From assembly GCF_001721045.1 (NCBI RefSeq), contig NZ_MDER01000030.1, forward strand, positions 206,861 to 270,860: a stretch of DNA of 64,000 bases, in the 5' to 3' direction. This document shows, in pieces, positions 18,183 to 26,810 of this stretch (the stretch's first letter is position 1; every line of letters starts with the position of its first letter). The notes beneath the pieces are model-generated. The model was not told the DNA's origin and did not search any database. It saw only the letters and a program-made list of their open reading frames with translations. A program made the position numbers and the translations under genes. The stretch is from Paenibacillus nuruki (GTDB lineage: Bacteria > Bacillota > Bacilli > Paenibacillales > Paenibacillaceae).

Positions 18183-18641
18183 TCAAAAGGAATAATAAGC
18201 GATGGTGTAATCTAACAAAAAAGCATGATTAATAAGCGCATCTGTAGATGTCCATACATCAGGTGAATCTTGTAGTCGAATCCGCAGTTCAGTCAATGCT
18301 TCTAAAGCAACCTGACTACGTACACTTCCCCAATTCTGTTGCTGCTGATCGATATGAGAGAGTGCTTGATCTAGAGGGCATTTTTTGAGTGATGTAAATA
18401 CTCGACTCCATTTCACCAGATCCAGATGCTGAACTTGATCTGTAAATGAATATTCCGCCCAGCCTGTAACTCCATGACTTGCGATTTTTAACAGCCCACA
18501 GTGCAGATAGCCATCCATTTCAGGTAAGGCTAGACGGCGATTATCATACTGAAATACTTCAATAGAATGAATAACATGGACAGATGTGTTGCTAGTGGAT
18601 ACCGCATGAGTAACAGGTGAAATGGCCGATAACAGACTCAT
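18183..18641 (-). CDS. Unknown protein resembling an enolase-superfamily cap domain
   Basis: 152 residues, no catalytic barrel. The segment GLLKIASHGVTGWAEYS around residues 50-70 strongly recalls the N-terminal capping domain of the mandelate racemase / muconate cycloisomerase family, and the helical remainder fits the same cap. Without the barrel no catalysis is expected. The start at 18641 follows AAAGGAG by 12 bases. Its stop lies about 50 bases before the KdpD-like gene, probably one operon. Assignment is from a short motif only. Confidence 0.6.
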   Translation of the reverse strand: MSLLSAISPVTHAVSTSNTSVHVIHSIEVFQYDNRRLALPEMDGYLHCGLLKIASHGVTGWAEYSFTDQVQHLDLVKWSRVFTSLKKCPLDQALSHIDQQQQNWGSVRSQVALEALTELRIRLQDSPDVWTSTDALINHAFLLDYTIAYYSF

Positions 18642-19039
18642 CAAAAATCTACACTCCTTTAATATGATGTTTCTTTGCCTAATCCAATAACGATCCGTGT
18701 AACTGTCTATAACGATATGCTTGATGTCAGATATTGTTAGCAATCATAGTCCGCTCAGAGAAAGAAGTAAAATCAGACCTGAGTATTAAAAAGATCATAT
18801 ATCTGTGAAAACAACCATGTAATCGGATTCATTCTATTCATTCATACGGTAATGTCTTGTATACTCATCAATGCGTCGGTTTATCCATTTATCCTGTAAA
18901 AGAAAGTAAAACAGCGCTAGATGAAGGAAATAGAACATTAGAAACCTACAATCGACTGGATTGCTCTATATCCGAATATAGCGAGCTTCAGTACTGCTTT
19001 ACAAACGAAAAGAGCGGGCGTATGATTTCTTTCAAGTTC

Positions 19040-19232
19040 ATTACAGCTTAATGGCTGAAAAGGGTATCAATAGACCTTTCAATCAGCGGGGGAACCATAA
19101 GAATAGACACTATGCTAGTGAGCTATTCAGGGGTGAATCAGAGCAGTTGGTGAAGACCGATAACTCTGTAGGGAGACTCTTACTTCCGAATCCGTCAGCT
19201 AACCTCGTAAGCTGCAATAAGAGAGACGACAA
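19040..19232 (+). ncRNA. c-di-AMP riboswitch (ydaO/yuaA type)
   Basis: All hallmark blocks are present in order: GCTTAATGGCTGA with an AATCAGC return, GGGGGAACCA (about 19088-19097), GGGGTGAATC (19130-19139), TAGGGAGACTCTTAC and CCGAATCCGTCAGCTAACC (about 19186-19204), then TAAGC and a closing AAGAGAG. In this class c-di-AMP turns expression off, mostly for potassium transport or wall-remodelling genes. An intrinsic terminator follows. A TATACT at 18860-18865 may be the -10 of its promoter, with a weak -35. Confidence 0.95.
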
Positions 19233-19276
19233 TAATCAACTACGCCATGATAAGATGCCGCAGGCACTTGTCTTAG

Positions 19277-19314
19277 AAGCTGATGAAGAGGTCCTCTTCT
19301 AACGGCTTTTTTTT
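19277..19314 (+). terminator. c-di-AMP riboswitch terminator
   Basis: GAAGAG (19285-19290) pairs with CTCTTC, with an outer AAGC/GCTT pairing, followed by eight Ts (19307-19314). It lies 35 bases before the controlled gene's start. Confidence 0.85.
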
Positions 19315-19348
19315 GTTGTCTACAATGGGTGGAGGAGCGCGAACAAGG

Positions 19349-19744
19349 ATGGAATATGAGCAGGAATTTGTACTGGTATCACCGGCTACTGTAGCAGGGG
19401 AGCAATTTATGCAATTGTTAAAAGTGAAAAAGATTCCATTTGCAGTGATCGTGAACAGTCAAGCCGATCAACTTCGATATCAGAAAATGGGGATTGAACA
19501 TGTGCTGGTGATCGACACACAGCGACAAGAGTTATGGCGGATTCCAGAGTTGAAGATTGGCAAAATTTATTTATTTGAACGCAGTCTACCGCTCTGTTGT
19601 CGTTATATCCAGATCTGCCGAACATGGTCATCACAGCAACTCTATGTTATTACAGAAGGCAACCAATCCCGATTGATTTATCGTGGACTGGGCGCCGATT
19701 ACATTATTCATACGAATGGGAGCAGTGCCTCCTTTTTGTTATAA
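19349..19744 (+). CDS. Unidentified Rossmann-like protein under c-di-AMP control
   Basis: 131 residues. The alternating strand-helix pattern (FVLVSP, then FAVIVNSQADQLRYQKMGI, then HVLVIDT, and a final GLGADYIIH) suggests a degenerate Rossmann or RCK_N/TrkA-N-like fold, but the glycine-rich nucleotide loop is not obvious. It is the first gene after the c-di-AMP riboswitch, so a role in potassium or osmotic homeostasis is a reasonable inference. GGAGGAG precedes ATG 19349 by about 12 bases; ATG 19325 is an alternative start. Not assigned to a known family. Confidence 0.6.
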   Translation: MEYEQEFVLVSPATVAGEQFMQLLKVKKIPFAVIVNSQADQLRYQKMGIEHVLVIDTQRQELWRIPELKIGKIYLFERSLPLCCRYIQICRTWSSQQLYVITEGNQSRLIYRGLGADYIIHTNGSSASFLL

Positions 19745-19838
19745 AAAGGTGCTGTAGATCGATCGCTCATTTTATTTTGCAATTTGCTGATGATATCTTG
19801 ATAATGAAGAAGATAGGGAATCAAGGCGATGCGCAGAA

Positions 19839-20555
19839 ATGGAGATGATCGTGATCGGTAAAACAGCATTAGTCGCAGGAGCCACAGGTCTAGTAGGCAA
19901 AAAGTTGCTGCGCCAGTTATTAGAAAGTACAGAATACACTCAAGTGATTGCTCTTGTCCGCCAACCTGTGCAACAACTGCAACATATGAAGTTGCAACAG
20001 GTTGTGGTGGATTACAATAAATTGCAAGATTATCGAGCGGATATGAAAGCAGATGATGTATTCTGTTGTCTGGGAACAACGATTAAGCAAGCAGGAACGC
20101 AGAAGCAGATGATCGAAATTGATGTTATTTATCCATTTGCGGTAGCGCAGATTGCGTATGAGCAAGGAGCCAAACAGTTTATTGTTATCAGTTCTATGGG
20201 AGCCGATCCGAAGTCCAGTATCTTTTATACACGGATCAAAGGAGAACTGGAACAGCGATTACAACAGATTGGATATACCTCGTTGTCGTTGATTCGTCCA
20301 TCTTTATTGCTTGGTAAGCGTAAAGATAGCCGTGCAGGCGAGCAATTTGGCACTGTCATCTCTCAGGCATTATCTTTCCTTATGGTGGGCCCTCTTCGTA
20401 AATATCGGGGAATAGAAGCAAGTGCAGTCGCTCTAGCGATGTATCGAATTGCACAGACCGCCAAACCCGGATCGCATGTGTATCTTTCAGATCGTTTGCA
20501 GCGGATTGCCGATGAATCACAGCCTTCGACTGCTTCTACTAAAAAACGGAGTTGA
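19839..20555 (+). CDS. NAD(P)-binding oxidoreductase (HTATIP2-like)
   Basis: A 238-residue atypical SDR. TALVAGATGLVGKKLL at the N-terminus is the dinucleotide-binding loop, with FCCLGTTIKQAG and a VISSMGAD segment typical of the HTATIP2/YbjT-like group. Substrate unknown. The start is uncertain: ATG 19839, ATG 19845 or GTG 19851 are all in frame, and the only SD-like GGAG (19841-19844) would favour 19851. It follows the c-di-AMP-controlled gene by 95 bases without a clear terminator, so it may share that control. Confidence 0.78.
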   Translation: MEMIVIGKTALVAGATGLVGKKLLRQLLESTEYTQVIALVRQPVQQLQHMKLQQVVVDYNKLQDYRADMKADDVFCCLGTTIKQAGTQKQMIEIDVIYPFAVAQIAYEQGAKQFIVISSMGADPKSSIFYTRIKGELEQRLQQIGYTSLSLIRPSLLLGKRKDSRAGEQFGTVISQALSFLMVGPLRKYRGIEASAVALAMYRIAQTAKPGSHVYLSDRLQRIADESQPSTASTKKRS

Positions 20556-20605
20556 CGTCATCATTTGTACGTATTAGTTCAATTATAGAAATGGAGAATT
20601 ATAAT

Positions 20606-20929
20606 ATGCCTCAATTAGAACCTAAGCAAGCAGCTTCAACGATCGAAAAATGGATTTCTTTTTACGATATGGATAATGCCAAAGCATGGGATAAAGACGA
20701 TTATCCATTTATCCAATCTTCCTGCAAAGTGATGCGCAGTGCAATTCAAGCGTTACGTGGTAAAGCTCCAGCACAACCGAATGAGCGCCGTAAAATAGCG
20801 GCTGGATTAGAAGAATGGTTAGATGACTCTTTTATGGATGATCCAAATGAATGGGAAAAAGAAAATAAAGCGTTTGTACAAGAAGCGTTAGAAGCGATTC
20901 AGTTTACGATTCAGTTTCTACAAAAATAA
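20606..20929 (+). CDS. Small helical protein with internal duplication
   Basis: 107 residues, acidic. Two copies of a roughly 38-residue unit are visible: IEKWISFYDMDNAKAWDK then FIQ (residues about 11-50), and LEEWLDDSFMDDPNEWEK then FVQ (about 65-105), each ending in an amphipathic helix. No known family recognised. The start at 20606 follows GGAG by 9 bases. Its stop overlaps the next start by one base, so the three genes to 22022 are tightly coupled. Confidence 0.7.
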   Translation: MPQLEPKQAASTIEKWISFYDMDNAKAWDKDDYPFIQSSCKVMRSAIQALRGKAPAQPNERRKIAAGLEEWLDDSFMDDPNEWEKENKAFVQEALEAIQFTIQFLQK

Positions 20930-21465
20930 TGAATAATAAGCAGACATACTCTATACCAGATGGGTATATCCCTTTATCCAGCAGTGAGATTGGCGAATTT
21001 TATATCGCTTTTGAACCTCACTCGCATAGCTTCAATATCTATGTGCGTGTAGTAGAACCTTCTACATCTCCAGCTATCGATCAGCCTGAGTCTCCTGTGT
21101 CGATGGTATTGATCGGCTATTTGAAAGTGACGTATTCGCAAGCATCCAAGCCTACCGAATCAGACGATGATCCTCATGAAATCACACAAGGGCTTGATGC
21201 TGTCTATATTAGTGATTTTCAGATTTATTTTAATTATCAAGATTTGAAATTAGCAGTTCCTGTTATTACGGCATTACGAGATACCTTAGCGACTCAAGGC
21301 TATCGGTTACTGTCTGCTCATCTATTCAAAAGCGAACGTTCCTATGCTAAATTACGTCACACCTATATCGACCGCTGTGGAGCGACTATACGGCGGGAAT
21401 ATAGTGATTATTTGATCATCGAATGGCGACTCAATCCAGAAGAGCATTCTGAAAGGGGAACGTAA
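20929..21465 (+). CDS. Unknown protein in a coupled three-gene unit
   Basis: 178 residues without membrane segments. N-terminal beta-rich region, a Pro/Ser-rich insertion around residues 45-60, then DFQIYFNYQDLKLAVPVIT and a C-terminal strand YSDYLIIEWRL. The strand/helix order is vaguely reminiscent of a GNAT fold, but no acetyl-CoA motif can be seen. Start ATG overlaps the upstream stop by one base (TAATG), and its own stop overlaps the next ATG in the same way. Function unknown. Confidence 0.65.
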   Translation: MNNKQTYSIPDGYIPLSSSEIGEFYIAFEPHSHSFNIYVRVVEPSTSPAIDQPESPVSMVLIGYLKVTYSQASKPTESDDDPHEITQGLDAVYISDFQIYFNYQDLKLAVPVITALRDTLATQGYRLLSAHLFKSERSYAKLRHTYIDRCGATIRREYSDYLIIEWRLNPEEHSERGT

Positions 21466-22022
21466 TGAGCGATAATCATACAGACCTTATCCAGATCACT
21501 CTTTGCCGTGAAGAAGAAGCGCATATCATTTGCAATATGTATCCTTATTATCTGTATGATCTGTCAGAGATTTGGGAACGATTGCCGAATTCACAAGGTG
21601 TTTTTGACGAAGAAGAATATGCGACTCTTCATCAACAAAGCGATGTTTTTCTGATCTGGTGGCGACATCCAGGCGTTCTTTATCCGTGGATTATTCGTGT
21701 GAATGGCGTACCAGCTGGCTTTGCGTTAATAGCGACGGCTCCTTATTTACCGGATGGTTCTAAGGCGCAGTATTATTTAAATGAGTTTTTTGTGATACGT
21801 CCATTTCGTGGACAAGGCGTTGCCCGTCAAGCCGCTAGTCACATTTTTGATCAATATAAAGGGGATTGGGAGCTACAGACCAATGCATCCTCACGAAATA
21901 GCCATGCTCAATCATTCTGGAATCATGTATTGTCACAATATACAGACAACCAGTACAGTCAGCAGGAAATCACCGACGAAGATCAGCAACAATTGCTGTC
22001 TTATTGCTTTAATAATCAATGA
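21465..22022 (+). CDS. GNAT-family N-acetyltransferase
   Basis: 185 residues with a clear motif A, FVIRPFRGQGVARQAASHIF (about 110-130), and a motif B SRNSHAQSFWNHVL. Acetyl-CoA-dependent transferase of unknown substrate. Last gene of the coupled set starting at 20606; the start overlaps the previous stop by one base. Confidence 0.85.
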   Translation: MSDNHTDLIQITLCREEEAHIICNMYPYYLYDLSEIWERLPNSQGVFDEEEYATLHQQSDVFLIWWRHPGVLYPWIIRVNGVPAGFALIATAPYLPDGSKAQYYLNEFFVIRPFRGQGVARQAASHIFDQYKGDWELQTNASSRNSHAQSFWNHVLSQYTDNQYSQQEITDEDQQQLLSYCFNNQ

Positions 22023-22132
22023 AAAAGTAGCCCTTTTTGACTTTTTTCAAATTGTTACTTTCTTTTCATGGACAAGATATAACGTTTTGTGTAACATAGG
22101 CATAATTCACTTTATTCATAAGGAGTATACCT

Positions 22133-23500
22133 ATGGCACAAAAAGAAGGTTCAGGTTCATCAAGTACAGGCAGCGGCAAGATCGAACGCTTTTCAACAAG
22201 CGGGTTTATTTTAGCAGCAATTGGTAGTTCAGTAGGGTTAGGAAATATGTGGAAGTTCCCGTATATCACAGGTAAATACGGTGGAGCTGCCTTTTTCCTG
22301 ATGTTTATTATCTGTCTGATTGTAGTAGGTCTACCGATTTTATTAGCAGAAATGGCTATTGGTCGAAGTGGACGGGGTAATGCTGCGGCTTCGCTTTTCA
22401 ACATTACAGGGAAGAAGCATTGGAAATGGATTGGTACTGTTCCTGTCGTTACGTCATTTCTAATTATGTGTTATTACGGTGTTGTTGCAGGATGGACATT
22501 ACATTATACCGTTTTATCTTTTAGCGGTAGTCTATCTGATGTGAATACTGATTTTACAGCAGCCTTTACGAATTTTGCAGGTGGATATGCACCGTTATTC
22601 TGGCAAGCAGTTGTGATGCTAATTACAGGTATTGTTATTGCTAAAGGGATATCGGGCGGAATTGAGAAGTACAACAAGATTCTGATTCCGGGATTTCTGG
22701 TGATTTTGCTCATCTTAATGTTCCGTTCATTGACGTTACCTGGTGCAGGAGCAGGGGTAGAATTTTTCTTAGCACCTGATTTTTCTAAATTAAGCCGAGC
22801 TTCGATCTTAACAGCATTAGGACATGCGTTCTTCTCTTTATCTCTAGGGATGGGTTGTATGTTAACGTATGGTTCTTATGTACGCAAAGAGCAATCTTTA
22901 GGTAAAGCAGCGCTTGCGATCGGCGCAGGCGATTTATTCTATGCACTTTTAGCAGGATTGATTATTTTCCCAACCGTATTCTCTTATGGATTAAAACCAG
23001 ATCAAGGTGTAGGGCTAGCATTTATGGCTTTACCTGCTGCTTTTGCACAAATGCCTTTAGGTGCTTTTTTTGGAGGTCTATTCTTCTTATTGCTCGCGAT
23101 TGCGGCAATCACTTCGTGCTTCTCTATTCTCGAAGTACCTGTAGCTTATGCGATGGGACAATGGAATTGGTCTCGTAAAAAAGCAGCTATTCTCGTCTGT
23201 GTGTTTTCTTTTATACTAGGTGTACCTGCTGCATTATCTGTAGGCGGTGTGCTTAGCTTTATTTCACTAGATGGCAAAAGTATTTTTGATCTATTCGACT
23301 TTGTGACTTCATATATTTTGATGCCTGTGGGTGGATTTATTGTCACGATCTTTACAGGATATGCATGGAAACGTGCAGGAGAAGAAGCAGGAATATCTGG
23401 CTTCTGGTACGACACATGGATGTTTATTCTACGTTATGTGGCACCGATCTTAATTATTCTGATTTTCTTATATTCGGTAGGTATTATTCAACCAGAATAA
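22133..23500 (+). CDS. Sodium-dependent neurotransmitter-symporter-family transporter
   Basis: 455 residues, about 11 membrane helices, SNF/NSS family. The sodium and substrate site region in helix 1 reads AAIGSSVGLGNMWKFPY, followed by the conserved GGAAFFLMF. Bacterial members such as LeuT and MhsT import neutral or aromatic amino acids; the substrate here is unknown. RBS ATAAGGAG. A DinB-like gene follows 30 bases later, probably co-transcribed. Confidence 0.92.
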   Translation: MAQKEGSGSSSTGSGKIERFSTSGFILAAIGSSVGLGNMWKFPYITGKYGGAAFFLMFIICLIVVGLPILLAEMAIGRSGRGNAAASLFNITGKKHWKWIGTVPVVTSFLIMCYYGVVAGWTLHYTVLSFSGSLSDVNTDFTAAFTNFAGGYAPLFWQAVVMLITGIVIAKGISGGIEKYNKILIPGFLVILLILMFRSLTLPGAGAGVEFFLAPDFSKLSRASILTALGHAFFSLSLGMGCMLTYGSYVRKEQSLGKAALAIGAGDLFYALLAGLIIFPTVFSYGLKPDQGVGLAFMALPAAFAQMPLGAFFGGLFFLLLAIAAITSCFSILEVPVAYAMGQWNWSRKKAAILVCVFSFILGVPAALSVGGVLSFISLDGKSIFDLFDFVTSYILMPVGGFIVTIFTGYAWKRAGEEAGISGFWYDTWMFILRYVAPILIILIFLYSVGIIQPE

Positions 23501-23530
23501 CCTGAATACAACAATCAAAGGAGCACTCTC

Positions 23531-24031
23531 ATGACTATTTCTTCACAAGAAGCTTTTTCTAAAGCGTTAGTGCAATCTTTGATCGGAGAAAGAGGGCATT
23601 TGCCGATTGCACGTGCTTTATCAGATATCGATTTAGAACTATCAGGTCGATCTTTGGAGAATTCTCCATATACCATTTACCAGTTAATTAGTCATATGAA
23701 TTACTGGCAAGACTTCATGTTAACTCATCTTAAAGGTGAAAAGCCTCAAATGCCTGCGAATGTTAGTGAAAGCTGGCCGACTGAAGTACAAGCAGTGGAT
23801 GAAGCGACATGGCAAGATGTTTTGGATCGTTTTCTTCAAGGGATTGATTATGCGTGTGAATTAGCGCGTACAATGAATTTGGAACAACCATTAGTCTATT
23901 TCCCGGGCGAAACGGCTGCTGGATTGTTGCGTAATATTGCTTCTCATAATACGTATCATTTGGGTGAAATTGTATTGTTACGTCGCTTGTTTGGCGCATG
24001 GCCACCACCAGGTGGAGGATATCCAGCGTAA
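23531..24031 (+). CDS. DinB-family protein
   Basis: 166 residues of the DinB four-helix-bundle type. SPYTIYQLISHMNYWQDFML near 50-70 and a C-terminal NIASHNTYHLGEIVLLRR carry the three family histidines. Many relatives are metal-dependent thiol transferases. RBS AAAGGAG. It is only distantly similar to the DinB_2 gene at 3633 and is not a duplicate of it. Confidence 0.85.
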   Translation: MTISSQEAFSKALVQSLIGERGHLPIARALSDIDLELSGRSLENSPYTIYQLISHMNYWQDFMLTHLKGEKPQMPANVSESWPTEVQAVDEATWQDVLDRFLQGIDYACELARTMNLEQPLVYFPGETAAGLLRNIASHNTYHLGEIVLLRRLFGAWPPPGGGYPA

Positions 24032-24224
24032 GATTTTATTTCTGATCATATTCATCATTTTATGTAAGATTTCGTTGGGTTACTTTTTGGGGTTAATTCA
24101 AGGTGGTGTTGTACAGCTTGATTGCGAATGAACATATCTTTCTTACGCAACATGATAATATTTCCAGTGATTGGTGTAATAATACATGGGAAATACATTT
24201 GCAGTAGGAAAAGGATGTGTAATC

Positions 24225-24659
24225 ATGGCAACACCACCGAAAAAGAAATCGATTCGTTATGATTGGCCGTATCATTTTGTGGCTTTGCCTCTTTTATTAG
24301 TAACGTTTGTACTCACTGTAATCTACTGGGTAGAAGCGATTCGTTATGATGAGCATGTATTGTTATCATGGTTATTATTGATATTAATGGTGTGTTTATT
24401 TTTCGCTATTCCACGGATTCGAGTCTATGCGACCAAAACGCAGGATCGAATTGTACGCATTGAAGAGCAATTCCGCTATTTCCGTTTAACTGGAAAAGAA
24501 TTGGATTCTCGTCTATCCAAATCTCAAATTATAGCGCTTCGTTATGCAAGTGATGAAGAATTCCCTGCCTTATGCGAACGTGCAGCCAGTCAGAATCTAT
24601 CTGGTTCAGATATCGAAAATGCGATTACGAATTGGCGTCCAGATACGATGCGTATCTAA
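24225..24659 (+). CDS. DUF6526-like membrane protein
   Basis: 144 residues. Two N-terminal membrane helices (about 20-40 and 50-70) are followed by a soluble helical tail containing RIVRIEEQFRYFRLTG and ALCERAA. This matches the DUF6526 family of unknown function. The start at 24225 has AAAAGGA 9 bases upstream; the longer frame from 24186 lacks an RBS. Confidence 0.75.
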   Translation: MATPPKKKSIRYDWPYHFVALPLLLVTFVLTVIYWVEAIRYDEHVLLSWLLLILMVCLFFAIPRIRVYATKTQDRIVRIEEQFRYFRLTGKELDSRLSKSQIIALRYASDEEFPALCERAASQNLSGSDIENAITNWRPDTMRI

Positions 24660-24725
24660 CTTACACTGAATCAGATGCATATCCACATACGATATAGTTC
24701 TAAATCATATGAAATACAGACCAGA

Positions 24726-24753
24726 AGTCGCTCGATATAGAGCGGCTTTTTTT
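24726..24753 (+). terminator. Terminator of the DUF6526 gene
   Basis: AGTCGCTC (24726-24733) pairs with GAGCGGCT (24740-24747, one G-T pair), followed by seven Ts. Confidence 0.85.
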
Positions 24754-24811
24754 GTACATGCAAGTGAAGGGAAGTAAAGTAGCCAGTCATATATCGTTGC
24801 TAGAAAAACAC

Positions 24812-24853
24812 TGAAAAAGCCAAGTACCTACACATAATGCAGGTACTTGGCTT
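24812..24853 (-). terminator. Terminator of the aldo/keto reductase gene
   Basis: AAGCCAAGTACCT (24817-24829) pairs perfectly with AGGTACTTGGCTT (24841-24853). On the minus strand a TTTTT tract follows. Confidence 0.9.
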
Positions 24854-24883
24854 CGATTATAATGATTAGATGACGGCATCTAT

Positions 24884-25819
24884 TTAGCTAAAAATCGAAT
24901 TGATATGCTCTATTTCTTGCGGTGTTAATTGGACTTGTAGTGTTTTGAGATTGTCTTTGACTTGATCTGAACGCTTCGCACCCGGAATGACTGCATCTAT
25001 CGAATCGCGTGTCAGATACCATGCCAGTACAATATGAGCGACATCTACACCTTTGGTCTGTGCAATCGGACGAAGTTGATCTACTTTTGCCAGATTTTCT
25101 ATAAATGCATCCCCTGTAAAGAGTGGATCTTTGGCACGAATATCATCAAACTTGGTGTCTTTGGTATATTTACCACCCAGTAGACCGGAAGCGAGTGGGA
25201 AATAAGGAATAAACGTGATTCCATTTGCAGCCGTATACGGTAACAGATCTTTTTCAGCATCCCGATGGAATAAATTATAGTGACCTTGAAGGACATCCAC
25301 ATCGCCGTTAGTGTTCGCTTCTTTCAACTGTTCTAACGAGAAGTTAGACACACCAATAGCTCGAATTTTGCCTTCGTCTTTTAGCTTTTTCAGTTCAGCT
25401 ACAGCTTGATCTTTCGGTGTATGTTCGTCTGGAAAATGAATATAAAATAAGTCGATATAATCGGTTTGTAGGCGTTTGAGACTATCTTCTACACTTGAAC
25501 GTAGAAATTCAGGTGAGTTATCAATCACAACGTCACCGCTATCTGTGAATTTGTGAGCGCCTTTGGTCGCAATAATGACTTCGTTGCGCTTACCTGTTTC
25601 TTGAAGTACTTCACCAATCAATTCTTCAGAGCGTTTAGGCCCATAAATGAATGCAGTGTCTAGAAAATTGATACCTTCTGCGAGTGCAGTACGGATCATT
25701 TCTTTACCGACTTCTTCATCCAAATTAGGATAAAGATTATGTCCACCAACTGCATTCGTACCCAGTCCGATTGGATTTACCCATAGATCGCTTTTACCTA
25801 ATTGTTGTTTTTCAGTCAT
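24884..25819 (-). CDS. Aldo/keto reductase
   Basis: A 311-residue TIM-barrel NADPH-dependent oxidoreductase. The catalytic tetrad region is visible: [15 protein letters not shown] (Asp, Tyr), IATKGAHKF (Lys) and FYIHFPD (His). Similar in layout to B. subtilis IolS/YccK-type general stress reductases. RBS AAAGGAG 11 bases before ATG. Single gene; element B lies about 105 bases upstream of its start. Confidence 0.9.
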   Translation of the reverse strand: MTEKQQLGKSDLWVNPIGLGTNAVGGHNLYPNLDEEVGKEMIRTALAEGINFLDTAFIYGPKRSEELIGEVLQETGKRNEVIIATKGAHKFTDSGDVVIDNSPEFLRSSVEDSLKRLQTDYIDLFYIHFPDEHTPKDQAVAELKKLKDEGKIRAIGVSNFSLEQLKEANTNGDVDVLQGHYNLFHRDAEKDLLPYTAANGITFIPYFPLASGLLGGKYTKDTKFDDIRAKDPLFTGDAFIENLAKVDQLRPIAQTKGVDVAHIVLAWYLTRDSIDAVIPGAKRSDQVKDNLKTLQVQLTPQEIEHINSIFS

Positions 25820-25925
25820 GATTCATTCAGCTCCTTTGATCTCTTTGCTTGATTACTCTTTTTATTTTAACAGAATATCATGTGGAGTTAAAATATCGGG
25901 ATAATTGGATTAGGGTTTTAGGACA

Positions 25926-26045
25926 GCGCTCCAGAAAATAATTTGTTCTTGCCGTCGCTGGTGAAGTCTAATCCCTTGAATGACTGGCAAGCAGTCGGGA
26001 TTTGACTTCAAAGGCGACTTTCAGAATAAATTATTTTCTTGCGCT
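25926..26045. repeat. Structured intergenic repeat, element B
   Basis: Same fold as element A. Stem 1 is AGAAAATAATTT (25933-25944) with AAATTATTTTCT (26028-26039), extended by GCGC (25926-25929 with 26041-26044). TCGC (25955-25958) pairs with GCGA (26014-26017). Stem 2 is GAAGTC-AATCCC (25963-25975) with GGGATT-GACTTC (25997-26009), and the tip is GACTG/CAGTC. Shared unpaired motifs with element A are TGCCG, TCGCTG and CAAAGGCGA. The paired arms differ in sequence but not in pairing. Confidence 0.75.
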
Positions 26046-26307
26046 CTGTGCTAGGAGGCATGGGGGTGGGTAATTTAAAACAGATGCTTTTGATTCCTCT
26101 TTTTGAAGGGGGAAGGCAGTAAGGAAAAGAGTAGATGAAAAGAATGGATATAGAAGTGAGTATATTTATAGATGGTATAAAGTAAAAATAAAAGTATGTA
26201 TAGAGTAAGTTAGATAAATAGATTGTAAGAAGATGGTTGTGAAATATGTTCATTGATCCGTATAGGGAATGAACATGTACGTTAGGGAAGGTAGGAGAAG
26301 AGGATAA
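26046..26307. other. AT-rich spacer after element B
   Basis: About 260 bases with a G-rich stretch near 26056-26071 and then AT-rich DNA. No gene, and no clear promoter hexamers, for the following small membrane protein. Confidence 0.3.
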
Positions 26308-26643
26308 ATGAAAACGGCTAAGGTGTTGAGTTTGGTTTTATTTCTTGTGATGATTTGCAGTAATGTGTATGGGGCTGTGTTTGGGGATGTTTTGCTAGAA
26401 GGGCAAATGTTGTTGTCCTTGTTATGGGGTCGGTTGGTTTTGGTCGATTTTTATGTAGGGATGATTTTGTTTATTTCTTGGATGATTTTTCGCAAAGAAT
26501 CGGGTTGGAGATTGCTTCTTTGGATCGTATTATGTATTTGTTTGGGTAACTTCTCTACGTCGCTATATATTTATCTAGCATTGCGTCATAGTGGTGGGGA
26601 TTGGAATCGATTCTTTTATGGCAAACGAGTGATAGGGCACTAA
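26308..26643 (+). CDS. Small polytopic membrane protein (DUF1475-like)
   Basis: 111 residues with three or four membrane helices and short connecting loops (GRLVLVDFYVGMILFISWMI in the middle, a charged RKESGW turn). The pattern resembles the DUF1475 family, function unknown. The start at 26308 has AGAAGAGGATAA just upstream as a weak RBS. It is convergent with the large SLH gene through a shared terminator. Confidence 0.65.
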   Translation: MKTAKVLSLVLFLVMICSNVYGAVFGDVLLEGQMLLSLLWGRLVLVDFYVGMILFISWMIFRKESGWRLLLWIVLCICLGNFSTSLYIYLALRHSGGDWNRFFYGKRVIGH

Positions 26644-26735
26644 TAGGCAATGAAGTGAAATGCACAGCTAAATGGTAGAGCAACTGTAGAAAAAAAGCAT
26701 ATTCTACCGCCAAATTGCTAACGAAAAAGATCATT

Positions 26736-26777
26736 AAAAAAAGGACAACTTCCTACGAATAGGAGGTTGCCCTTTTT
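26736..26777. terminator. Bidirectional terminator
   Basis: AAAAAGGACAACTTCCTA (26738-26755) pairs with TAGGAGGTTGCCCTTTTT (26760-26777) with G-T wobble pairs. T-runs on both strands. Confidence 0.9.
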
Positions 26778-26810
26778 GGGTTATACCATAATCATGTCTT
26801 CTTCTTTTTC

